Source: Kyrpidia tusciae DSM 2912
GTDB taxonomy: Bacteria > Bacillota > Bacilli > Kyrpidiales > Kyrpidiaceae
NCBI RefSeq assembly: GCF_000092905.1
Contig: NC_014098.1
Location: 2,728,001-2,792,000 of the forward strand
Direction: 5' to 3'
Length of the DNA: 64,000 nt
Shown piece after piece: positions 18,563-28,000 of this stretch; position 1 is the first letter of the stretch, and each line of letters starts with the position of its first letter. The translations under genes and the position numbers were made by a program. Under the pieces are notes generated by a model. The model searched no databases. It was given only the letters and a program-made list of their open reading frames with translations, and was not told the origin of the DNA.

Positions 18563-18597
18563 ACACCCTCACCTTCCTCCCAAAGGTCAAAAAACAA

Positions 18598-18691
18598 GTT
18601 GACGGTACATCTTCTTTGTACCATACTCGGATCGGGCATTGACTTCAACGCCAACATGCAGGGTTGACGGTACATCTTCTTTGTACCATAC
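18598..18691. repeat. Two 29-bp direct repeats, each with a GGTACA/TGTACC dyad, in the cas8 5' leader
   Basis: The 29-mer at 18598-18626 recurs exactly at 18663-18691, leaving 36 bases between. Each copy holds the inverted repeat GGTACA-7-TGTACC (18604-18622 and 18669-18687). They lie downstream of the predicted cas promoter and upstream of the cas8 start. They could be twin operators about six helical turns apart or paired RNA hairpins. Read on the plus strand, each copy also looks like a promoter (TTGACG-N17-CATACT or CATACC). The spacing is CRISPR-like, but the sequence is unlike the array repeat. Confidence 0.8.
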
Positions 18692-18788
18692 CCATTCTGA
18701 CCTGCAGCGTGTCAGCAAACAAATTTTTGCTTCAGTTTTTTTGTGATGTGTTTAGGCATGATGAGGCAGGTCTCACCGTCTATCTTAT

Positions 18789-18816
18789 TTATTATTTGGG
18801 TTAAAGTCAATGTCAA
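18789..18816 (-). promoter_or_regulatory. Predicted promoter of the second cas operon
   Basis: On the minus strand: TTGACA (18816-18811), 16 bases, then TAATAA (18794-18789). A near-identical arrangement precedes the complete locus at 60367-60339, and the AT-rich flank (AAATTTC, then ATAAATAAG) is also shared. Conservation between two diverged loci supports function. Confidence 0.65.
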
Positions 18817-18856
18817 CTCCTTCGAAAAAAGAAATTTCTTTGACGTCTTTCCATAA

Positions 18857-18886
18857 TCAAAATGGCCCCCATGTCGGAGGCCCATT
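18857..18886 (-). terminator. Hairpin between sirtuin gene and cas promoter
   Basis: Minus strand: AATGG, one mismatch, CC(T)C, loop, GGGG, CCATT, then TTTTGATT. It would stop sirtuin transcripts before the cas promoter and corresponds in position to the terminator at 60428-60447. Confidence 0.45.
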
Positions 18887-18966
18887 ATGACTCGTTCACA
18901 CTGTTCTGGTTGTTCCCCATGCCTTCTAGGAATTCTAGTGTTCCTTATTGCACGCAAATGATAAAA

Positions 18967-18985
18967 TTTCCAATCCTCGCTAGGA
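18967..18985 (-). other. Pseudo-CRISPR-repeat in sirtuin-cas intergenic region (second locus)
   Basis: Plus-strand TTTCCAATCCTC matches positions 2-13 of the array repeat (TTTCCATTCCTC) at 11 of 12 bases and is followed by gcTAGG where the repeat has aTAGG. On the minus strand this is the handle half of the repeat. The same element sits at 60520-60538. Both are followed on the minus strand by a shared TTTTATCATTTG. Confidence 0.5.
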
Positions 18986-19055
18986 TACCCTCGAGCAGAG
19001 AGACATTGGGATGATTTCATTTATGGCCGATCAATCGTCTCGGTAAACCTTCTCC

Positions 19056-19796
19056 TCACATCTCCCGATCGATCGCAGACAGGACCTCGCCGGCCTTGCC
19101 GAGGAGCACCTCGTCGAACAAGGCCTGCTGGTCGGTGGGCTCGAGGTTGATCAGCACCCGCCTGCCCTGGCTGAGGGCGGGCAGTTGGTTCACCGGGTAC
19201 ACCTCGAGGCTGGTGCCGATCACGAGGACGAGATCGGCCGCATGCATGGCGGCCACCACCGCATCCCAGACGTCCACCGGCAGCAGCTCCCCGAACATCA
19301 CCACATCCGGACGCAGGCGGCCGCGGCAATGACGACAGGGCCGCCCGTCCAGAAACTCCTCCTCCGCGGCTGGACGTCCGCATTCCCGGCAATGAAACCG
19401 CCGCAACGAACCGTGCAGCTCATGGACCGTTCGGCTGCCAGCGATTTGGTGAAAACCGCCGATGTTCTGCGTCGCCACGGCCCGGACTCGCCCGTCGTGC
19501 TCCCACCCCGCCAAAATCTCATGCCCGCGATGGGGCCGATTCCGCTTGATCTCTTCAATGCGCTTCCGGCAGAAATCGCGAACTTCCGGGTAGTTCGCTT
19601 CCAGCGCCTCCACCGTCGCCACCCGCCGAGGGTCGACCCGAGCCCACAGGCCGCCTTGAGAACGAAAATCGGGGATTCCGCTCTCGGTGGACATGCCGGA
19701 GCCGGTCAACACCACGGTCTGTCGCGAATCCCGTATCCAAGCCGCCACCCGTCGAACCGCTTCCTCATTCGCCCCAAGCGCACTCGTGTTCCCCAC
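19056..19796 (-). CDS. Sirtuin (NAD-dependent protein deacylase-like) with altered NAD motif
   Basis: 246 residues. Sir2 features in order: GSGMSTESGIPDFRS (NAD loop), TQNIGGFH at 109-116, the catalytic H128 in HELHGS, a CxxC...CxxC zinc site (CREC, CRHC), then VVMFGELLP and VIGTSLEVYP. Normal sirtuins read TQNID; here the Asp is Gly113 (codon GGC). That Asp helps position nicotinamide ribose, so deacylation may be weak. The paralogue at 60542 keeps the Asp. Start GTG with GGAG ten bases upstream. Its stop lies about 240 bases before the cas promoter on the same strand. Whether it acts in CRISPR control is unknown. Confidence 0.9.
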   Translation of the reverse strand: MGNTSALGANEEAVRRVAAWIRDSRQTVVLTGSGMSTESGIPDFRSQGGLWARVDPRRVATVEALEANYPEVRDFCRKRIEEIKRNRPHRGHEILAGWEHDGRVRAVATQNIGGFHQIAGSRTVHELHGSLRRFHCRECGRPAAEEEFLDGRPCRHCRGRLRPDVVMFGELLPVDVWDAVVAAMHAADLVLVIGTSLEVYPVNQLPALSQGRRVLINLEPTDQQALFDEVLLGKAGEVLSAIDREM

Positions 19797-19937
19797 CTGT
19801 TGTGCGCTCCAACCTTTCTTGACGGATTGTCCTCAAGCACCGGAGCCCTTCTGGTCATCGATCGCCCGGTCGGCCCGGCGCTGAAGGCGGATGGCCCATC
19901 CCGGCGCCTTCGCCCCCGGAGGTGAACCGCCGCCCCT

Positions 19938-20225
19938 TTACCCGAGGAGTTCCCGGAACTCCGGCGCCGCCTTCGTCGCCCGAAAAGAAATCACATCGTA
20001 CTTCGCCAGGCCCCGGGTATAAAATGGATCGCCTTTCACCATCTCCCAAGCCTCGTCCTCGCTGTCGAAGCGGCCGAGGATGACCCCGCCGGTCCGTGTG
20101 GTCTGAGGGCCGGAGAAGAGCAGATGTCCCGAGGCATAAAATCGCTCCAGGTAGGTTTTGTGGTCCTCCACGTCCGGTTCCACTTCTTCCCACCGTTTGG
20201 TGTAATGAACGAGAATGACGAACAT
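19938..20225 (-). CDS. YciI-like small protein
   Basis: 95 residues, MFVILVHYTKRWEEVEPDVE, then LLFSGPQTTRTGGVILGRF and GDPFYTRGLAKYDVISF. This is the ferredoxin-like YciI/YCII fold, with the usual central Gly-rich strand. Family members are small cytoplasmic enzymes or binding proteins of mostly unknown role. The ATG at 20225 is chosen because the fold begins there; the frame is open upstream without family sequence. It lies 141 bases upstream of the sirtuin gene on the same strand, possibly one transcript. Confidence 0.8.
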   Translation of the reverse strand: MFVILVHYTKRWEEVEPDVEDHKTYLERFYASGHLLFSGPQTTRTGGVILGRFDSEDEAWEMVKGDPFYTRGLAKYDVISFRATKAAPEFRELLG

Positions 20226-20454
20226 CCTCTGCACCCCGCTCCCCGTGTCACTTCCATTGTACCACGGGATTCGCCTCGAATCGCAAAAAGCGCATGGGAT
20301 GAACCCCGCCGGATCCAACGTTACGACGAACCGACGAATCGCCGTGGTTTTGCCGGTTCCGCAGCTGCCGTGACCACGGCAAACCACTGGCGCAGGCAGG
20401 GGCATCCCCAACAAGCCATCCGGTCCGTCGGGGTACGGACTGCGGAGGATCCGT

Positions 20455-20511
20455 CAATTCCCGGGCAGGCAATCCCGTCCGCATTCGGCCATGATGGCGG
20501 AGCGATAACAC
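20455..20511. repeat. Right copy of the imperfect direct repeat bracketing the second cas operon
   Basis: Matches 10756-10817 in the same orientation (GGCAATCCCGTC, GCATTCGGCCATGATGGCG, TAACACCA). It ends about 105 bases upstream of the CARF-HEPN gene. The two copies enclose the cas6 stump, cas operon, sirtuin and YciI genes. Confidence 0.6.
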
Positions 20512-20616
20512 CAAAAAAATGCGGCTCCGGAACGGTCTTGAAGAAGGACGTAGACACTCCGCCGTCCAAATTCTAAACTGGGCTTGCACGCAGACCAAGG
20601 AGAAAGGGGACCGGCG

Positions 20617-21912
20617 ATGGCCGTCAAATTCCTATCGTTTCTTGGAACGGGTGACTATAAAGAATGTCGCTACGAACTGGGTGCCCACCGCTCTTCCCTG
20701 ACACGGTTTGTCCAACACGCCATCCTCGAACTGTTGGAGGAAACCCGGCCAACCGAAGCGTACATCTTCTTGACTCCGGAAGCTGAAGAGTTCAACTGGA
20801 TCGCGACGCCAAAGCGCGGCTATCCAGGCCTTTCCGTCGCACTCTCTGATCTTCGGCGCACAAAGCCCTTGGAGATTCACACGGTTCCCATCCCGTCCCA
20901 ACAGGACGAGGACGCCATTTGGACGTCGTTTCATGCTGTGCTCTCCGTTTTACAATCCGGTGACCGGGTCGTCTTCGATATCACTCATTCGATGCGCTAT
21001 CAGCCCATGCTCGCCCTGCTTGTGCTCCATTTTGCCCGGGTACTGCGAGAGGTGCAATTGGGAGGCGTCTATTACGGTTATATCGAAAAATTGGGACCTT
21101 CGAAACAAATTGATGATATATCCGTGGAAAAGCGCATTGCTCCGGTGGTCGATGTGACGGCACTGGCCGATCTTCAAGAATGGATCACCCGGACCTACGC
21201 TTTTGTAGCCGCCGGGCGGGCCGAGCCCCTGCGGCAATGGGTCAAAGAGGCCCGGACCCGGGCTCCTTCCTCTTGGCAATGGGCCGAGGAACTCACCGAC
21301 TCCTGGAGCTCCGTAACCGCGGCGTTGTACACGAACCGGTCACTTACCATTCCCGACACGGCCAGGCGAGCAGCAAAACATTTGGCTGAAGCCCCCAAAG
21401 AAATGCCGCCCGCCATGGGGCCGTTGCGGGCCTTGTTCGAGCACGCGAATCGAAGCATCGCTCCCTTGGGCAGCCAAGATCCGGTGGAATCGGGATTGGC
21501 GGCGATTCTTTGGTGTATAGACCATGGATTGATCCAGCAGGCCTATACCCAAACCCAGGAACTGATCATCACCGCCGTTGGACTGGCATTCGGCTTGCCG
21601 GTGCAGGGTAAAGAAGAACGGGATCGCATCGAAGAATTGGTCACCGTCGCGCAAAAGTTGGCGGCCAACCCCCGCAACCGGAAGCCGCTGGAGAATATGA
21701 CGTATCCCCGAGACAGGGATTTGGCATTTACGTTGTCGCGCCACACGGGTCTCCTCAATGATTTCGATGAAGTGCGCAAATTGCGCAACGACCTCAGCCA
21801 TTGCGGCGATACCCATTCTCCGGCGTATTTTGAGACGTGGCTCCGGGAGCACATGCCGGTCGTCAAGGAGCATTTGTTGCGATTTTGGAACACCAGGCAA
21901 TCGCGGAGATAG
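20617..21912 (+). CDS. csx1: CARF-HEPN ribonuclease, Csx1/Csx2 (TM1812) family
   Basis: 431 residues. The N-terminal half is a CARF Rossmann-like domain: MAVKFLSFLGTGDY at the start and VVFDITHSMRYQP near 118-130, matching the DxTH motif of this family. The C-terminal third carries a HEPN RNase motif, R390-N-D-L-S-H395 (Rx4H). Such proteins are switched on by cyclic oligoadenylate made by Cas10 of type III systems and cut RNA non-specifically. No cas10 or other type III gene is in the window. Start ATG with AAGGAGAAAGGGG upstream; read opposite to the cas operons and ending 158 bases before the array. It may serve a type III locus elsewhere or another signal. Confidence 0.85.
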   Translation: MAVKFLSFLGTGDYKECRYELGAHRSSLTRFVQHAILELLEETRPTEAYIFLTPEAEEFNWIATPKRGYPGLSVALSDLRRTKPLEIHTVPIPSQQDEDAIWTSFHAVLSVLQSGDRVVFDITHSMRYQPMLALLVLHFARVLREVQLGGVYYGYIEKLGPSKQIDDISVEKRIAPVVDVTALADLQEWITRTYAFVAAGRAEPLRQWVKEARTRAPSSWQWAEELTDSWSSVTAALYTNRSLTIPDTARRAAKHLAEAPKEMPPAMGPLRALFEHANRSIAPLGSQDPVESGLAAILWCIDHGLIQQAYTQTQELIITAVGLAFGLPVQGKEERDRIEELVTVAQKLAANPRNRKPLENMTYPRDRDLAFTLSRHTGLLNDFDEVRKLRNDLSHCGDTHSPAYFETWLREHMPVVKEHLLRFWNTRQSRR

Positions 21913-21997
21913 GCACGACCCCCCCAGCGGATGCGGCGAACGAGACCCTTTCTCCTCCGCTCCCACTCAGATTAGTAGGAGCGTACCAGTCTATGTG

Positions 21998-22050
21998 GTG
22001 GGGGTCAATTTTCACTGACGATCCGGGGTCCATTTTCAGTGTATATCAAC
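21998..22050. mobile_element. Possible IS21-like end remnant at the array trailer
   Basis: Two similar short blocks in tandem, GGGGGTCAATTTTCACTGAC and CGGGGTCCATTTTCAGTGT, are of the kind seen at ends of IS21-family elements. No transposase gene remains. Low confidence; noted because it sits within 20 bases of the distal end of the array. Confidence 0.3.
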
Positions 22051-22069
22051 ACCTGACGCAAAAACTCTA

Positions 22070-25000
22070 GTTTCCATTCCTCATAGGCACGCTACGAACT
22101 CTACGGGTTGCCGGTGCAGGATTTTGTGGAGGAAGAGTTTCCATTCCTCATAGGCACGCTACGAACGGATCACCCGCATGACACCGAGGTTGTGCCCATC
22201 CCAGTTTCCATTCCTCATAGGCACGCTACGAACCTTTCATCTTTTTTCTCAACCTCCTGATCTGTTATGTTTCCATTCCTCATAGGCACGCTACGAACCC
22301 GCCCGTCTTCCAGACGAAATACAGTTCGGGTCTGCTGTTTCCATTCCTCATAGGCACGCTACGAACTTGTCCGGAAATCGGGAACCGACGTGCTCATTTC
22401 GGAGTTTCCATTCCTCATAGGCACGCTACGAACTGGTTTCGATTCACCCCCTCAAACCGTCCGGCCCGGCGGGTTTCCATTCCTCATAGGCACGCTACGA
22501 ACTCTGATCAACCCTCTTTCATTGTGTTTTAGTCGCCTTTGTTTCCATTCCTCATAGGCACGCTACGAACTTGGCCGGCCCTCATACCGGCACCACCCGG
22601 TCCAGCGAGTTTCCATTCCTCATAGGCACGCTACGAACTTTAATTCCGAGTAAGGAAAGCGGGATGAATGCAAAAAGTTTCCATTCCTCATAGGCACGCT
22701 ACGAACTATATGGGGAGGGACCCTTTATGCCAACCAACAGCTTGGTTTCCATTCCTCATAGGCACGCTACGAACGCAGAGGAAGCCCTCAAGCCGATCGT
22801 AGTGAAGAGAGATGTTTCCATTCCTCATAGGCACGCTACGAACGACTAAACTTCGGGGGGCACGGACATGAGCATGAACGAAGTTTCCATTCCTCATAGG
22901 CACGCTACGAACGCCGGCCGCTGCCGTCCCGACGGCTCCGACGCCCACCGGTTTCCATTCCTCATAGGCACGCTACGAACAGTTCAGCGCCTGGCATGGG
23001 CATCACCTCCTCGTAGTTTCCATTCCTCATAGGCACGCTACGAACCGGCGAAGGAGATGTCTCTGGCGAGTCCCGCGCTCCGGTTTCCATTCCTCATAGG
23101 CACGCTACGAACGTGTTAAATGACAAGACTACCGTCCGGACGGCGAACGTTTCCATTCCTCATAGGCACGCTACGAACGCGGATCACGCACTACCGTGAG
23201 CGGTACTTTGATCCGGAGTTTCCATTCCTCATAGGCACGCTACGAACGAGCGGGCCGTCGTTCTCATCACCGTCATTACTCCTCTGGTTTCCATTCCTCA
23301 TAGGCACGCTACGAACGAGCGGGCCGTCGTTCTCATCACCGTCATTACTCCTCTGGTTTCCATTCCTCATAGGCACGCTACGAACGTCCGCCACTCGCTT
23401 CCGGTCGGCGGCATCGGCCAGGGTTTCCATTCCTCATAGGCACGCTACGAACGCATCAACAGGAACTTGAGAACCTTCATCCGAGATAACGTTTCCATTC
23501 CTCATAGGCACGCTACGAACTGCCTGTTCAACCTGATCGACGGGCCGGACGGGAAAAAAGTTTCCATTCCTCATAGGCACGCTACGAACCCGCTCTTTCC
23601 GGTATCGCCTCATTTTCTCACGGTCTCGGGTTTCCATTCCTCATAGGCACGCTACGAACCATGAAAAATATCCGGACGCCACTCGGGATGAACTCGGTTT
23701 CCATTCCTCATAGGCACGCTACGAACACGGCGAGGAAGAGGATGAGGACGATCCGGATTGGGGTTTCCATTCCTCATAGGCACGCTACGAACAACAATGT
23801 AGCACATACACATTGTAACGTGTAAGAGGTTTCCATTCCTCATAGGCACGCTACGAACAATGAAACGCTGAGAGAGCGGCTGGAAGTGGACGTTGTTTCC
23901 ATTCCTCATAGGCACGCTACGAACTCGCGATAGACGAACACAAATTCGCCGCTATTGAGAGCCTGTTTCCATTCCTCATAGGCACGCTACGAACCCGCAA
24001 CGCCACGGAGTATGACCGATTTGTTTTTCTGTTTCCATTCCTCATAGGCACGCTACGAACCGGCATCCGGCTGGCCCGCTTCGCCAAGGTGATGGCCTTG
24101 GGTTTCCATTCCTCATAGGCACGCTACGAACCGCCGCCTTCATCCCTCGGAACATAAGCCTGTTGCGGGGGTTTCCATTCCTCATAGGCACGCTACGAAC
24201 AAGGCCGGTTCAATGCCGGTGTCTCAACCACCCAGGTTTCCATTCCTCATAGGCACGCTACGAACGTTGCCTGTCCTGCTGGCCCCAAAGAGGGCATAGA
24301 GGTTTCCATTCCTCATAGGCACGCTACGAACCCCACTATCGCGTCCAGGGCTCCTTCTACCATGGCCTGAGTTTCCATTCCTCATAGGCACGCTACGAAC
24401 CCGTCCTGTCGTCACCATAACGAGCCACGTCGACGCCGTTTCCATTCCTCATAGGCACGCTACGAACTTTCCATCCACTGGACTACTCGCGGGTTGACCA
24501 CGTCAGTTTCCATTCCTCATAGGCACGCTACGAACGAGTCGGGCTAATCTTCTTTGACCCCTTACCTGGAGTTTCCATTCCTCATAGGCACGCTACGAAC
24601 AGGATGTCCTCATCGCGGTCCTGTGTCCTGGTACTGATGGGTTTCCATTCCTCATAGGCACGCTACGAACCCGACGGATCTTCACCTGGGTGGGTTCTTG
24701 ATCGAGTTTCCATTCCTCATAGGCACGCTACGAACTGAGCGGACCAGGAACCTTGTCGGCGGGCACCAGCGGTGTTTCCATTCCTCATAGGCACGCTACG
24801 AACCGGGGGTGATCGTCATCACCACGGTGGCCCGGGCGGGTTTCCATTCCTCATAGGCACGCTACGAACAGCCGGAATTCTTTGTTAGCCGGCACTGGGT
24901 CCTCAAACTGTTTCCATTCCTCATAGGCACGCTACGAACCGCTCCCACCCATGCACCAAAGGTGTCTGGTTTCGACCTCGTTTCCATTCCTCATAGGCAC

Positions 25001-28000
25001 GCTACGAACCTGGCGCTGGTTGAATTTCAACGCCACCAGATCGATAGTTTCCATTCCTCATAGGCACGCTACGAACCAACACCCGGATACCTAAATTATC
25101 GCATACCTTGTCGTTTCCATTCCTCATAGGCACGCTACGAACCGGCCGTAGGGGTTCGCCGGGTCCAGCTCGGCCAGCATGAGTTTCCATTCCTCATAGG
25201 CACGCTACGAACGCGCTCGTTCCGGGCAGCGTCATGTCATTCCCGAGCGGTTTCCATTCCTCATAGGCACGCTACGAACGCTAGTGCCGGGGAGATCACC
25301 GATATGGCCTACGCACTCGTTTCCATTCCTCATAGGCACGCTACGAACCCGTCGTCGATCACCAACGGCGCGGACGCAGCCCGGTTTCCATTCCTCATAG
25401 GCACGCTACGAACTGAGGGCCTCCAGCGAATTCTATGACTGACAATTCCGGTTTCCATTCCTCATAGGCACGCTACGAACAAGGTAAACCCTCGCCCGAT
25501 ATTTCGCTTGCAGCTCATGTTTCCATTCCTCATAGGCACGCTACGAACTCAAAAGCATCCAGTCAGGTACAACGGCTGGAGCGGGGTTTCCATTCCTCAT
25601 AGGCACGCTACGAACGCTAAACAGGATGAGCAGGTCCCATAAGCGTACTCCATCGTTTCCATTCCTCATAGGCACGCTACGAACGACCAATACGTCTTGC
25701 GATGAGCCATTCACTTCGACGGGTTTCCATTCCTCATAGGCACGCTACGAACGCGTCCGCATGATCGCTTCCTCTATGTCGCTCGGATCGCGTTTCCATT
25801 CCTCATAGGCACGCTACGAACTTGTTTTGATCGCCAGCTTGGCAAACCACCAGCCAGGTTTCCATTCCTCATAGGCACGCTACGAACTTGGATGTTGCTT
25901 ACGATCGCGTTCCAGGCGGCGGAAAGTTTCCATTCCTCATAGGCACGCTACGAACTCGCTACGAAGATGTGGACATGGAGGTGGTGGTGAGTGGCGTTTC
26001 CATTCCTCATAGGCACGCTACGAACCGGGGATGGCCTCCCGGCGCTGATGAGGCAGGCCGAGGTTTCCATTCCTCATAGGCACGCTACGAACTGTGATTG
26101 ATGTCGGCGGAACGTGTCACCGCCATGAAGTTTCCATTCCTCATAGGCACGCTACGAACCGGGCTGGCATGGGGCGTCCGTCGTCCCGGCAGACGATGTT
26201 TCCATTCCTCATAGGCACGCTACGAACTTCGTCCTTCCGTTGCAACCATCGACTGACGACGTGTTTCCATTCCTCATAGGCACGCTACGAACTTCAAACC
26301 AGACCCGTCCTTCCTGTGGCTGGAGGGGGTTTCCATTCCTCATAGGCACGCTACGAACCCTATATACAGACCACCCACCTTGTAACATTTACTGGGTTTC
26401 CATTCCTCATAGGCACGCTACGAACAATGGTTCGGATCGGCGGCAAAGTCCGCCGTGATACGCAGTTTCCATTCCTCATAGGCACGCTACGAACTCAATG
26501 ACTGAGGACGGGAAAAAGGTTGAAGCGGAGCTGTTTCCATTCCTCATAGGCACGCTACGAACGGCGACGAAGATCTCGCCGGTCTGCGTACGGTGCTCAT
26601 GTTTCCATTCCTCATAGGCACGCTACGAACAATCAGCGGGTCTTGCATCGTCAACAACCGCCTCTGCGGTGTTTCCATTCCTCATAGGCACGCTACGAAC
26701 TGAGTGGTGCCCGATCGAAGTCCTAACCGATTTCCACGCAGTTTCCATTCCTCATAGGCACGCTACGAACGCAGGATGGAGCGGAGAATCAGCGGTTCTT
26801 GCATCGTCAAGTTTCCATTCCTCATAGGCACGCTACGAACAAAGCGTGGGCGCAAGGAAGATGAGGAAACCAAACCCGGTTTCCATTCCTCATAGGCACG
26901 CTACGAACACCCCTGCTTCGATCTCATACCCTCGCCCTTTCCGCTCCGTTTCCATTCCTCATAGGCACGCTACGAACGGGATGAAACCCCGCATATATAC
27001 CCACTCCCCGTCCCAGGTTTCCATTCCTCATAGCTACGCTACGAACGGGATGTGCCGCCCGGATACGACGGATTCGCATACAGGCAGTTTCCATTCCTCA
27101 TAGGCACGCTACGAACATGCGAAGACGGATGCCAGGATTCGCGAGGTAAAAGACGAGTTTCCATTCCTCATAGGCACGCTACGAACCAGAGCGAAAAGGC
27201 AAACCCGCGCCAGTCCTGATCATGTTTCCATTCCTCATAGGCACGCTACGAACGACGTGCGGCTCAGAGGCTGAGGTCGTTCCAGAAGGGTTTCCATTCC
27301 TCATAGGCACGCTACGAACCCTTCTCACACACGAGCCAGCGCCTTCTGGCTGGCGGGCGGTTTCCATTCCTCATAGGCACGCTACGAACCTCCAGGCGGC
27401 CAGCAGAGTCTCGACGAAATCGCGCTCGTTTCCATTCCTCATAGGCACGCTACGAACCTCCAGCAGGAGCGCGGTGCTACCGTCGGACACCCGGGTTTCC
27501 ATTCCTCATAGGCACGCTACGAACTCGAGTTTTCGCCCGTTCACTTCCCGCCACTCGGCCCTGTTTCCATTCCTCATAGGCACGCTACGAACCGGAAATT
27601 GGCTGGGCAGTTGGAAATTACGTATGACCAATGTTTCCATTCCTCATAGGCACGCTACGAACCATCCCCGGGAGTGGCCATGCGAGATTCTCGTGCACCC
27701 GGGTTTCCATTCCTCATAGGCACGCTACGAACGGACAGACAAGTTTCTTTGCGTGATCCGGATGACGTTCGGTTTCCATTCCTCATAGGCACGCTACGAA
27801 CCCAGATGAGCGGAGATGTACTGCTTCACGCGGTCACGCAGGTTTCCATTCCTCATAGGCACGCTACGAACTTCGGTTCATCGTGTATAATATACGGCGA
27901 GGGGGGTGTGTTTCCATTCCTCATAGGCACGCTACGAACCTTCCTCGTACCAGCGGAAGAATGCGTCCCGGGGGATGTTTCCATTCCTCATAGGCACGCT

